Origin: Cylindrobasidium torrendii FP15055 ss-10
Lineage: Eukaryota > Basidiomycota > Agaricomycetes > Agaricales > Physalacriaceae
Direction of reading: 5' to 3'
Length of the DNA: 64,000 nt
NCBI GenBank assembly: GCA_000934385.1
Contig: KN880432.1
Span: 248,001 to 312,000 of the forward strand
Every line of letters begins with the position of its first letter. The stretch's first letter is position 1. The notes under the pieces are model-generated. The model worked only from the letters and a program-made list of their open reading frames with translations. It was not told where the DNA came from and searched no databases. Positions 26,401 to 36,344 of the stretch are shown piece by piece. The position numbers and the translations under genes were made by a program.

Positions 26401-26825
26401 GCGTGGTTCATGCTGCATTCTCTGCCCATGTAGCAGCCAAACCCAAGGAGTGGCACCATTGCCCCACGCCGGACTGCCCGCAGGTGTTTAGGACGGCGCC
26501 GCCTGGGACGATGCTGCAGTGTCCGGAATGTCTTACGAGGATTTGTGCGGCCTGCTGCGGGGAAAGCCATGACGGAGAACCCTGTGCAGAAGACGATTCG
26601 GATGACGAGCAGGCGTTTAGAAAGTGGAAGGACAGTGCTGGTGTACAGGCTTGTCCGGGATGCAATGTGGATATCGAGCGTTCGGAAGGGTGCAACCATG
26701 TAACATGCATTCGTTGCAACACTCATATCTGTTGGGAGTGTTTGGCGACGTTCCCCCGCGGGGAGGGTATCTATGACCATATGCGGTCGCAGCATGGGAG
26801 CATTGGACTTATTCCCTTCTTCTAG
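23406..26825 (+). CDS. CCCH zinc finger / RRM / RBR E3 ubiquitin ligase-like protein
   Basis: A 1139-codon frame, or about 1109 residues if two in-frame introns (23529-23574 and 23617-23660) are removed. That splicing gives EDTEIVVKLPTAQPIHQAVI. Zinc fingers: CCCH-like near residue 155 (CRDFCRTGRC), a second CX7CX5CX3H near 272 (CWGWEHDWCPEG) and a third near 382 (CRKARRKQCPWG). An RRM-like fold lies near 475-550 (WLYIDGLPPTIRE). The C-terminal 210 residues are a RING1-IBR-RING2 module: CPICFEDV with CGHAHCRGC, then HHCPTPDCPQVF, then CPGCNVDIERSEGCNHVTC. The cysteine in GCNH is the expected thioester cysteine of RBR ligases. It probably ubiquitinates RNA-bound targets; the substrate is unknown. 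Such fusions are common in mushroom-forming fungi. Confidence 0.85.
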   Translation: MAAPRSARQKHSRKKTDGRCQTTEKGRRMGNARIDEFEDTEVCCNRLHERDLIFLADCCEAPNGPANPPSGKSDTPFPLLLFMAQVIGPTDHLPSPYPDSNASSESDPSNSPPAPASPVLDTPAPLLTPQVPLPTSDTSSPAPSHSSQFGRCPYRFCRDFCRTGRCWRRSCRFKHEKHEHYPSRPLQQDGVQPASGAVDPPEVSHEQMSTEGTPTPLAQTPAQAGHEQPTVHAADEMSRITPGQPSDAVPIPQAVSTQAHAEKHPHPWSSQLCWGWEHDWCPEGWQCQFVHGDLQYDSPVGAYSACASSETDDMQLPEPARLPELDEARNSDESISLASDSDVRPASQFNANGRLTGEKATKVEEPPPPKVRHPRPRLNEVCRKARRKQCPWGYKCHRIHENLEYDDPVDVCSPDNETVALQNDKPPSPSPSPIPVEPRPIPKPEWSVTIHEHIRLKLDHGFIIQDIQTGFETAWLYIDGLPPTIRESTILTLLTPHGPAEIKSVSRRDGSALARALFEDHVDARNAAVSLDGTKQFGGRTIHACLSLTPEASGGNVRDTTVVIEWDAPSVTAYGGFRTLEQAQTAVASTRLPFRERNVRAAIFEGMPQVGMYTVKYWNLPVEVYQDKDALEELGAPRDLMWDLLTYKSDKEAIALVRRILGYQFDVKEWEPVEGPYMDGIIQVYASFESPAVAKQAAEHMHLRKPAAIKGLKLRARHLKNLVFRVNSRVFTRIRGDLCDLRDALTSKDDKLVIVPRTGDYQIRLTSTDMKQLGKMKKDFDAVLRGDTVVMDGKAAWDKFFEYPAGIIWAKDLRRQYPSLDFYFNVPLRRITLRGPVHLRAKAKEDIIFQIKKLRSRTCTTINIPGDLVAHFVAKQFPRLREELGAANIHMDLWTRTLVVHGSAHMASTARNAVQAVRAVRRPSSTTRSSCPICFEDVQTPVLFRCGHAHCRGCLREYLQAATEARFFPLTCLGGGGQCTEAFPLGCAKDILTQGEFEGVVHAAFSAHVAAKPKEWHHCPTPDCPQVFRTAPPGTMLQCPECLTRICAACCGESHDGEPCAEDDSDDEQAFRKWKDSAGVQACPGCNVDIERSEGCNHVTCIRCNTHICWECLATFPRGEGIYDHMRSQHGSIGLIPFF

Positions 26826-27229
26826 GCTGCTGTGTTGGATCCGGTTTTTTATTATGCTAATATTCTGTGTATTTACTTAGGGAAAAAATGCTTTGTAGTG
26901 TAGTGTATTCAGTGTACGATATAAGTTGCAGATATGCTTTATGTAGGCCGTTCTCGATGCTTTTCTAACCATTCGACCTGTCCGTCTGTCTCCGTCTCTT
27001 GAGGAAAGCCTAGGAGAGCGCCATTCGCCACAGGCACAGCCGCACAGGTGGACATTGATTCCGTCGCATGATCGCGCAACTGATAAAAGCATATGCGAAA
27101 AAACTGATGTTCCACCCGTCTGCTTTCGACGTCCATCTCCCCTCCCAGCCCAACTTCGCTCTCTTTGTGGGTCTGTGGCTTGTAGTAAAGAGAGCATTTT
27201 CACGACCGAAAGTTTGACGACAAGTTACA
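26826..27229. other. intergenic spacer
   Basis: About 400 bases between the RBR-protein stop and the SLC35F-type transporter start. Minus-strand open frames here are not supported by splice sites or family. Likely a terminator plus promoter. Confidence 0.5.
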
Positions 27230-28491
27230 ATGGACGCCCCAATCGAAAAGCAGGATTCCCGCTCCTCCTCAGCTGGAGATGGACTCGACGCAGCAGTGCC
27301 TGCCTTGCCCAACACAGAGCCAGCAAGGGAGCGCCCAGACATGCACTACTGGCCACCGTCGGCATTCGTGACGTCTTTTGCAGCGCGCCTGCGCTTTGTG
27401 ATGACCCGCCGATTCCTGCTTTCTCTCCTCGCCGGCCAGGTCATCTCACTCTGCATTACCTGCACGAATGTGACGACGACAGAGCTGCAGAACAACAGGA
27501 ACTGGGCTCTCCCCTCCACCCAGAGCATTTTCCTCTATTTCACGCTGTTTATGGTCTATACTCCGTACACTATCTTCAAGTGTATGTCGGTTCCCACGTC
27601 TCAACGCAGGTCCCTAACGGAATTGGACAGATGGTATCAAGGGCTGGGCCAAGATGATATTCAAGGACGGCTGGAAATACTTCATCCTCGCGGCCTGCGA
27701 TGTTGAAGGCAACTTCATGGTCGTCAAGGCATACCAATACACCGACCTGCTTTCGTGCATGCTCCTCGACGCATGGGCCATCCCCGTCTGCATCTTCTTC
27801 TCCTACCTCTACTTCCGCACAAAGTACCATTGGACGCAATACTTTGGTGTCTTTGTCTGTGTCGCCGGCCTAGGACTGCTCGTCGCTGCGGATGTTCTCA
27901 CAGACAAGAACTGGGAACCTACCGCGCGCGGAAAGGGTGACGGCCTTATGGTTGCCGGCGCCACCCTCTATGGCTTCACCAATGCTACTGAGGAGCTCTT
28001 CGTGCGCAAGCGTCCACTATACGAAGTTGTCGGACAACTCGGAATGTGGGGTTTCATGATCTCGTCCATTCAAGCAGCCGGACTGGAGCATTCAAAGATG
28101 TGGGAGGCCACCTGGGACGGACCAGTCATTGGTCTGATCATAGCGTATACGGCGGCGATGCTCATTTTGTATACGCTGGCGCCGTTGCTTTATCGCATGG
28201 CCAGCTCTGCATACTACAACCTGAGCATCCTCACGAGCGACTTCTGGGGGTTGTGCATCGGTCTGTCGGTGTACAACTACCACCCGTACTGGTTGTATTT
28301 TGTAGCCTTTGTCGTTGTTCTCCTTGGGTTGATCACCTACTTCTGGCACGACTCGCGTAAGTCTTCTTACTGTGTCTGGCGGCAGGGCACTTATGAAATT
28401 TGCAGCTGAGGAACAAACCGAACTCAATGTGCAACGTCCGGATTATGTCAGGCAGGATGGAAGGGCGCAGGAAAATGCTGTTGCGGTGTAG
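27230..28491 (+). CDS. SLC35F1/F2/F6-type (DUF914) membrane transporter
   Basis: Drug/metabolite-transporter superfamily protein with about ten helices. Start ATG at 27230 (MDAPIEKQDSR). Exon 1 runs through FTLFMVYTPYTIFK, a short intron follows, then YGIKGWAKMIFKDGWKYF, which matches the family. The central region has DVEGNFMVVKAYQYTDLLSC, typical of the family, LLDAWAIPVCIFFSYLYF and LMVAGATLYGFTNATEE. The C-terminal helix region ends LLGLITYFWHDS, then an intron and a hydrophilic tail (PEEQTELNVQRPDYVR) to the stop at 28489-28491. Family members in other organisms have been linked to endosomal or nucleotide-sugar-like transport, so the substrate is unknown. Confidence 0.87.
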
Positions 28492-28749
28492 ACTGCTGTA
28501 GTGACGGTTAAGTTTATCTATGGTTCACATTTGGGCTCAATGTCATGTCTCTTTCGGCGAAGACTACTGTAGAGCGCTCAACACTGGGTGAGAGACGGCA
28601 CGCTAGTAAGTTGCTTCTAACTAAAAAGTCGATTTGAGACGACGGCGTGCCCAACCCGTTGGTCAGTATCGGGTCGGTATAAAGCAAGGCGCTGGGATAG
28701 GAAGGCTCCTCTGATACATATCTTTCTAATGCTACATGCAATTGTTCTG

Positions 28750-30397
28750 CTACTCGTCATCTGACATCCTGTCAAATCTACCAAATGCTGAACTCGTAAA
28801 TGACCCAGACAAGTCTGTTGTATTCTCCCCAAACTCGCTGCTGAACTCGTATTCACTGCTGCCATCCGCCCCAAAGTCACTGGCCTCACTATCGTCACGG
28901 TCACCCTGATATCTCTTACCAGGAATATACCTATCTGCCTCCTTCACGACTGTCATGCACCGCAAACATTCCCATCCCGCCTCACTGTCCTCATCCATCA
29001 AGCGCGCAGCGATACATGCATAGCAGTAGATGTGTCCACAAGACGTGATGTATGGATTCGTCACTGGGAATGCAGGCGGTTCACCTTCTGGGCCATCCCG
29101 CGGTGCGCTGAACACATTCACGTCGTCAGCCAGGTTCAGATTGAGCGCCGCGGTCTCGGCACATATGGCGCACTGGTCTTGCCCGAGAGCGTGATATTTC
29201 CCAAGTGTCGGCAACGCCGCACTGTCTTTCCGGCTCGACTGCCCCGGTATGATTTGGGATGGAAGGGAGACAAGCGCTGCAGTGAGTTTGTTGAAGCGTC
29301 GTCTAAGCTTGCGCGCATTGATGAGCGGAAGGAGGAATAATAAGAATTCCTAACGAAGTTAGCTGACTCCAAGTCAAGTGTAGAAAAATTCCAACTGACT
29401 GTGAAGGCATGCCAGACCATCTGGCGATTCATGAATTCGTAACTAACATCGCGCTGTACTTGCGGTCGAGACGGAGCGAGTTGGAGTTGTAGTATTCGGT
29501 CGGCGAGCGTACGGAACCTGATTGCAAAAGCAAGCGAATGAGCTTCACAAGGTGCGAAATATACACAGAATCAATAGAGAAGAAGGACGTACCGGCCATT
29601 GCTCAGAAAAGCGACAAAATTAGCGAGGGAGAGGGCGGTGTACGAGGACTCGCAAGCAACCAGGAAGTCCCATGTTCTTCGTCTGATATCGGACGCGGGA
29701 GCGTCGGGCCAAGCATGTGACAAGCCGTATGCACGAAGCCGGGTGTGTAGGTACGGCGCCAGAAGTGTGAGCGCGCCGTGTATGAGTAAGACGCGCCGTG
29801 GAAGACCAGATGCTACATAGTGGGGTCAGAGGCCAATTCGGTGCGATTCATACGACGTACGCGTCAAAGGACCGCTTGTACCCTTCCCCTTCACCGTGTA
29901 CCGTAAATCCTGCAGTTTGGCGCCATAACTTGCGCCGCTGTTCCATACCGAGAGCTTGTACAGCGCGGCATGAATGAGGAAGGTGAGTTCGGGCTCGAAT
30001 TTGCCTTTCCAGCCTTCCTACCAGAACACAGAAGGTTAGTTGTGTTTGCCAGGATTTACGCAGAAGGGATGGGCTATGAATCGGTACAGATAACCGACAA
30101 GGTCTGCACGTGAAATGGAAGTCACCGCGAGCCAGGCAGAGTCGGGGGCAGGGAAGAAGTGTGTGTCTTGCAGGAATGAGCAGCAGAGATGTAAGAACTC
30201 ACGTCGATGAGAACCAAAGACCTGTTTAATGGTTCTTGTAACACGGACACCAACTCTTGGTCCAGGATTTCGGCGTCCAGTTGTACAACACGATTTATTG
30301 GTGCAGGGGTTCTGTGGTTGTCGTATCCAGACAGGGCTGTTCGTAGGGCGGAGAGACGTGGTTGTGCTGCATCCCAGGCAGCTTCCCAAGCAGACAT
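28750..30397 (-). CDS. PEX2: PEX2, peroxisomal RING ubiquitin ligase subunit
   Basis: Peroxisomal membrane ligase acting with Pex10 and Pex12 to ubiquitinate Pex5 for recycling. Start ATG at 30397 (MSAWEAAWDAAQPRLSALR). The N-terminal RVVQLDAEILDQELVSVLQE block and the following EGWKGKFEPELTFLIHAALY and LYKLSVWNSGASYGAKLQDL are diagnostic of Pex2. Several membrane segments follow (LLIHGALTLLAPYLH; NFVAFLSNGRFRTLADR). The C-terminal RING has CAICAE, then CGHIYCYAC and CLRC. The acidic tail (DRDDSEASDFGADGSSE) ends at the stop 28750-28752. About six introns are needed. It is divergent from the PheRS alpha gene with 106 bp between the starts. Confidence 0.9.
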
Positions 30398-30503
30398 GGT
30401 GATGGTTGACGGTTAGAGCAACAACGCGGGGTCAAGCAGTATTACTTCGAGTAAGTATTGATGGAGTGATCGCGACGAGTCAAATCACTTCATCTCATAA
30501 ACC

Positions 30504-32271
30504 ATGGCGGAGGCTCTCCAACAGCTCGTTCTTGATGTCCTGGACCGCGAAGGCTCCATCAAGGATACGCGCACGCTGACGCTCCCTGGCTCAAACGAAC
30601 CTGATGCGTCCAGCGATGCTCAGATCACCATTCTCGGCGCACTCAACTCGCTCAGCAGTCGCGAGGTGCGTCTCTGGATCCAGCGAAAATCGTATAAAGG
30701 ATCTCACCGGCTCCAAAGATGATAAAATATGACGCGCACGAAGTGTTCACCCACGTCTTGACCGCAGAAGGCGCTGCTATCGTCAAAGATGGCTCGCACG
30801 AAGCCCGCGTCTGGAACGCGCTTAGCAGCACTCCCGTCCCTGCGGCAGATCTCAAAAAGCTCGTTGGAGATGAGACAGCTAAGGTCGGACAAGGCCGTGC
30901 TTTCAAGAACGGATGGATAGGGAAGACTGGCGATGGGCTTATTCGCACAGTGTGTACACTTTGTGTTCGAATGAATCCCAGCTCATCGGAATGCAGGCGG
31001 AAACTATTTCAGACGTCACCCAGGAGGAATTAAAGGAGATCCAAACGACGGGAAGTTTGAACGCTGGTGAAAAGGTTCTCGCAGATTTGCGCAAACGGAA
31101 GTTAGTCGTCCAAAAGTGCGTAACAGGCCACAGCCATTCATCTATAATCTTATCCCTCACAGGAAAGGACAATGGTTCACTGTCAAGAAGGGCGCAGAAT
31201 TCAGCACATCCATTGCGAAACCAGAGACCGATCTCACAAGTGATATGCTTACCAGTGGCAAATGGAAGTCGTCTAAATTCAAGAAATACAACTTCGAAGC
31301 CGAGGGTATCCCTACCAGTGGTGGTGCACTTCACATGCTCCTCAAGGTGCGCGAAGAAATTCGCAGTATCTTCCTCGAAATGGGGTACGCTTCCCTCCAA
31401 GGACATCGCATCTATATTGACTGTAGTGTCTAGCTTTGCAGAAATGCCCACACAATCATATGTCGAATCTGGTTTCTGGTGCTTCGACGCGCTTTTCGTC
31501 CCGCAACAACATCCTGCACGCGATTTGCAAGATACCTTCTACCTCTCAGATCCAGCAAAAGCCGACCAGCCGGATAAGGCCTACTACGAACGCGTATCAC
31601 GCACACATGAACACGGTGACTATGGTTCAATAGGCTACCGTGCCCCGTGGCAACACGACGAGTCTTCCAAGCTCCTTCTACGAACTCATACGACAGCATC
31701 ATCGGCGCACATGTTATACAAACTTGCAGCCAAATGCCGCGGTGAAAATGTTGATGAAGATGAGCAAGGAGCCGGCGTGAGCCAAACCTCTGCAGAGGGG
31801 ACCGCAGATGACGGCTTCCGACCAGCGAAGCTCTTCAGCATTGACCGAGTTTTCCGTAACGAAACCATGGATGCGACACACTTGGCCGAATTCCACCAGG
31901 TCGAAGGTGTCGTCGCGGACAGGAATCTCACTCTTGCGGACCTCATCGGCTTCATGCGTGTCTTCTTTCAGAAGATGGGGATAGAAAAAGTCCGTTTCAA
32001 GCCTGCGTACAATCCATACACGGAGCCATCTTTGGAAATATTCGCTTTCCACCCGATGTTGAACAAGTGGGTGGAGGTTGGGAACAGTGGAATGTTCAGG
32101 CCGGAAATGCTGGAGCCGATGGGTTTCCCGAAGGATGTGCGAGTGCATGGCTGGGGTCTGAGCTTGGAGAGGCCAACGATGATTCGGTATGGGATCAATA
32201 ACATCAGAACGCTTGTAGGGCACAAAGTGCCCATCGATGCCGTAGAGGCAAGCCCAGCGCCCACGTTCTGA
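30504..32271 (+). CDS. FRS2: Cytosolic phenylalanyl-tRNA synthetase alpha subunit
   Basis: Charges tRNA-Phe as part of an alpha2-beta2 enzyme. Start ATG at 30504 ([17 protein letters not shown]). Exon 1 ends after LSSRE, and four introns were located: 30666-30717, about 30949-31000, about 31117-31163 and about 31386-31436. Class II motifs are in place: [17 protein letters not shown] (motif 1 side), [20 protein letters not shown] with the FHQVEGVV run (motif 2), and [16 protein letters not shown] plus [16 protein letters not shown] (motif 3). The C-terminus is SPAPTF at the stop 32269-32271. Length near 500 residues is normal for the eukaryotic enzyme. Confidence 0.94.
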
Positions 32272-32546
32272 AGCATAAAAGATAAATGTATCCGTAGACG
32301 TTTGACTGTAATTTGAAACCAGGTTTTGTTTGTACAACATGTTCAAGTTCGCGGATTGGATTTGGCGTCGTTATAAGCCCTTGCTGGTGATAATCAATTG
32401 AAAGGATCAACTCATCCAAGTGAGCTTTTGAGTTGCTTGTGAGTCCATAAAATTAGTAGTGCACCGAAGCGTTGCTGAGAGGGATCAACGCGCTGGGCTT
32501 ACAAGACGTGTAGCGAACTGATCGGCCTAGCTTGCTACTTACATCC

Positions 32547-33646
32547 ATGAGCTCCTTGACCGCCTTCATCAATGCCGACGCATACCCACCCGAGGTGATA
32601 GCAGCCACGACATTCGTCGTCGGCGCGGTGACAACGCTTGGAGGACGATCCATCTACAAGCGTTTCTTCCGGAGGATTCAGAACACGGACTGGGTGACGC
32701 CCGGAATGGTGGCGAATAAGAGATGGGTGAAGGGCGTAGTGACAAGGTGCGCCTGCATTTCATCTGTTCACAGCTGTGTGCAAATGTATCCTAGTGCATC
32801 GTAGATACTGACGGGCTGCGCAGCGTAGGCGACGCAGATAACTTTCGGTACGTCGACCTTAGACTCCTTGATATAGCTAAGTCCGACAACGATGTATTAG
32901 GCTTTACCATACGCCAGCCTTTGGATGGAGGGGTCCCCTTCGATTCAGGCGCGTTCCCACGACTTCGAAAGGTGCGCACTAATATTCGATGCTATTGTCG
33001 CTTCGTTAAGCGCATATACAGAACTCAAGGATCAAACGATACACATCCGCATCGCAGGAGTTGATGCCCCAGAGGCATGTTCCCAACGTACACCCCCTTT
33101 GCAATCCGCTTAGACCATACTACCTCCAGGCCAGCCACTTCGGACGTGAGGCTCAACCTTATTCTGCAGAGGCGCTAGCTTGGCTCCGGCAGAAGATCCT
33201 GGGGAAGCGCGTCCACTGCCAACTTCTACGACGTGATCAATATGGACGCACTGTCGCGTATGTCGCGCTTCCACAACGTCTGATTCCCAGCACGCGCCTT
33301 TCGAAGAAACGAAATTTAGCACTCGAAATGCTGAGAGCAGGGTGGGCAACGACATACCAGCAATATGGAGCCGAACATGGGAGCATCGGGAAGGCAGAGT
33401 TTCTGAGAATAGAGGCGGAGGCCAAGTGAGTTCTCTTTACTCGCGCCTTTCTTACCATGACTGGAGGATTCGTGCCATGTTTCCTCCAACATACGCTAAT
33501 GGTGAATCTTTAGAATTGCAAGAGTAGGACAGTGGAAGTCGGGTATCAAAGGGGAGTCTCCTGCTGAATACAAACGCCGTCAAGCAGCGTCCGAGGCCAT
33601 GGTGAAGGGCGCGCGCTCGTTCTTTACTCGTGCCAGCACTACGTAG
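32547..33646 (+). CDS. LCL3: LCL3-type mitochondrial endonuclease (staphylococcal nuclease fold)
   Basis: Exons 32547-32746, 32824-32847 (24 nt), 32901-32971, 33022-33074, 33130-33425 and 33514-33646 sum to 777 nt, or 258 residues. The start is MSSLTAFINADAYPPEV; a hydrophobic anchor near residue 25 (TTFVVGAVTTLGG) is typical of the membrane-bound family. The nuclease fold has SVGDADNFRLYHTP, HIRIAGVDAPEASHFGRE with catalytic-type residues, CQLLRRDQYGRTVAYV and MLRAGWATTY. The intron 33075-33129 uses a GC donor: the GT-AG options break the frame, while the GC-AG splice restores APEASHFGREAQP, which matches the family. The C-terminus ends FFTRASTT. Confidence 0.88.
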
Positions 33647-33765
33647 CTCTAAGGACTTCGTGCACTCGTTGACGCTTGGTACTGTAGTCACGGTGCGGTG
33701 TAAACAATAACACTGGGGGTTATCTTTCGATCAGAATCTCTCAGACAATTTCCATGTGAGACACA

Positions 33766-33860
33766 ACGCCAGTGGTGAAACGGTTATCATGCTTGCCTTC
33801 CAGTTGCTTATCGCAGCACAAACGGCAGCAAGCGGCGGGGGTTCGACTCCCTCCTGGCGT
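33766..33860 (+). tRNA. tRNA-Gly (anticodon UCC) with intron
   Basis: Cloverleaf read by eye. The acceptor stem ACGCCAG (33766-33772) pairs with CTGGCGT (33854-33860). The anticodon stem is CTTGC/GCAAG with loop CTTCCA, then an intron of about 24 nt after position 37. The T arm is GGGGG TTCGACT CCCTC. The internal promoter A box TGGTGAAACGG and B box GGTTCGACTCC (33840-33850) are present. The mature length of about 71 nt is normal. The A-T first pair is slightly unusual. A short T run (33865-33868) follows and can stop RNA polymerase III. Confidence 0.9.
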
Positions 33861-33864
33861 AACG

Positions 33865-33868
33865 TTTT
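33865..33868 (+). terminator. Pol III terminator of tRNA-Gly
   Basis: TTTT four bases after the tRNA 3' end, the usual minimum for RNA polymerase III termination. Confidence 0.5.
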
Positions 33869-34424
33869 GCGTATCCCCTTCCTGAATTTGTTCAGCCCCA
33901 TGTGAAGGGCCGGTCAACCTGGAACCAATGTTTTAACTTTTGAATGTGCTTCTCAGCCTCACTCGGCACTGTTCATGAGCTTGTTACTTTGAAGATTGTA
34001 GACAGACCGGAAAGCATTAAACCTTTAGCAATGGCCACCATGTCCTCATATCGGAGCAAGCTCGATTTAAATCAGATGCATACAGTACTGGTCAGTTACA
34101 AAATATAGTGATATCTTGCTATACATCGGTTAATGAAAGACTCTGGCCGTTTCTCGCCCATGGCACCAATGCCTTGGCTATCTCCAAAAAGCGGAGGGTG
34201 AACGTTTGGACTCCCTTCAAAGGAAAGCGACAGTAGTGTGCGAATTTGAGGCGAATGGAATAATGCGCTACTCGAACTCGGGCCCGATTCCAACGTCACG
34301 ACTCACGATCCTGTTCCTCGTCTCCCCATCATGATCACTTGTCTAGAAAGCCCCAAATGGCTCGTGATTACACATTCTCTGGCCTTCAACTTCTTCATTT
34401 CATTTCCTCCTCCAAATCTTTGCA
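33869..34424. other. intergenic spacer downstream of tRNA-Gly
   Basis: About 550 bases before the MFS transporter start. A minus-strand frame at 34096-34299 lacks support. I see nothing else that can be named. Confidence 0.5.
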
Positions 34425-36118
34425 ATGCCCACCACGAATGACCACGACTCGCGCAGCTCAACAACAGAACTGGACGAGGACGTGCAGTACTGCAGCGATG
34501 AAGAGACACCATTGTTAACGAAGACTTCCGTATACGACCGTTTCACACGACGGAAAAAGAGAGTGATAGTGGGATTGGTATCCTGGTGTGGGCTAATGCC
34601 ATGTACGTGAGCCTCCCCAGTTCTGTTGGCCAAATTGTAACCTGCTATTCCAGTGTTCACAACCGGATCGTTCTTCCCCACCATTCCCGATATCGCGCGC
34701 GACCTCAATAGCTCCGGGGCCGTGATCTCGTACGTCGTTCTAGCTGCTAGGTTTCTCTGTCTCAAACTGCATAGACTTGCAGTATCTCTCTCGGTGCTTG
34801 CAACATCCATTGGCGCGCTTTTCGCCGCGTCGTATTCGTCTTTCTATGGCCGGCGTCCTATTTATTTGCTCTCCCTTCCCCTACTTGTTGGCGGGTCAAT
34901 AGGTGTCGCGTTTGCGCAGAGCATTCCAGCCCTCATGGTCTTCCGATTCCTTCAAGCGTTTGGTGCATCCCCAGGGTTGTCCGTCGGGGCAGGTGTTATT
35001 GGCGATATCTACCCTCTCGAGAGCCGTGGTGGTGCCATGGGCGTCTTCTTCGCCGCCTGTCTTCTTGGACCAGCACTTGCTCCGCTCTGTGGTGGGGCTA
35101 TCGCACAGGCAGTTGGGTGGAGAGTGACCCAATGGGTCGTAGCTGGTGCTGGCGCGGTCGGACTGGGATGTATGTGGTTGCTGTTCCCGGAGACGAGTCA
35201 CCCTAGCGCCAGGGGCTTGGACGCATATCGCAAGGAAACCGATAGCAATGCGAAGCTTGTTTGGGTGAACCCGCTCAGACCTCTTGCATTGCTAAAGAGT
35301 CCCAACCTTCTCGCTGTGGTATGTTGTCTCGTCTCCACTATCGACAGCTGGCAAATTGTTCATAGACGATCGCTGGACTTTTTGTCCTTCTCCCGCAATA
35401 CGTAGTCATGACTGCTCTTCCCTTTGTCGTTGTACGTTCTTCGCATCTGATTTTCTTCAGCCGTCGCTTACTCTGATCTAGGCTGAGAAATATGGCATTA
35501 CGAATCAATCCTTCATAGGACTATGCTACTTACCGGTTGGTTTGGGGAACCTAGGTCAGCCATCTGACAGAGGCTCTACAACCTATGCTCACAAATACTG
35601 CAGTTGGTGCGCCTCTCGCAGGACGTCTTTCGGACATATTTGTCCGACGCTCGCTTCACAAGAATAAAACACAGAAAGACTGGTACCCCGAAGCACGGTT
35701 ACAAGGTACCCTCATCGGTGCGGGCTGCGTTGTCCCTCTTTCCGTCCTCGGTTCGGGGCTCGTCTCTCAGTTTGGAGGCTCTTCCGCCCCATGGCTTGCT
35801 CTAAACGCAGCGTGTCTCTTCCTCAATGGTCTTGGGGCCGATCTTGTTTTGTCGCCGAGTGCAGCATATGGCGTGGACATCATGCATTCACGCAGTGCTG
35901 AAAGTATGGCGGCGAATAATGGTCTACGAAGTTTCTTGATGGCCGGGCTCATTGCTGGAGTTGTACCATTAGTCGAGCACAAGGGCATCGCGGCGGCGAC
36001 AGGGTTGGCAGCAGGCTTCGCGTGGATTGGAGGATTTGGACTTCTCTGGACGACGGTTATGTACGGCGCAAAGATGCGGTCGTCAGTTAAGATGGAGTAC
36101 TCGACACAGGAAGACTGA
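34425..36118 (+). CDS. MFS drug:H+ antiporter-like transporter (DHA1 type)
   Basis: Twelve-helix plasma-membrane exporter of the major facilitator family. Start ATG at 34425; the acidic N-terminal tail (MPTTNDHDSRSS, DEETPLL) is cytosolic. Helix blocks read FFPTIPDIARDLNSS, then LAVSLSVLATSIGALFAASY, then YGRRPIYLLSLPLLVGGSIG, FRFLQAFGASPGLSVGAGVI and DIYPLESRGGAMGVFFAACL. The last is the expected GXXXGPXXGG-like region. The loop ends FPETSH. The second half runs from VMTALPFVVAEKYGITNQSF to the stop at 36116-36118, with GRLSDIFVRRSLHKNK. Several short introns are needed. It resembles multidrug or polyamine exporters; no substrate can be assigned. Confidence 0.85.
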
Positions 36119-36344
36119 GTAGAGCAGGGATAGACAGGGAGCTGTAATCACTTTTGTACACAATGTTTTCGGGATTGACAGGCATATAAATTGTGATCTC
36201 AATCATTTTCTACACTAGAAAGAACTTTAAGAAACTGGATGAGTTTCTGAAATAGAGTGGCTCAATTGTGATTGCTTAAATCGGGTTCATTTGTGATCTT
36301 GCCCATGTGGCTGGTTAACGCGCCTTTGCCGTTACGCGCCCATC

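Noticed and set aside
32270..32419. Short minus-strand frames opposite the PheRS alpha 3' end
   Set aside because: Shadows of the tRNA synthetase gene and its 3' region.
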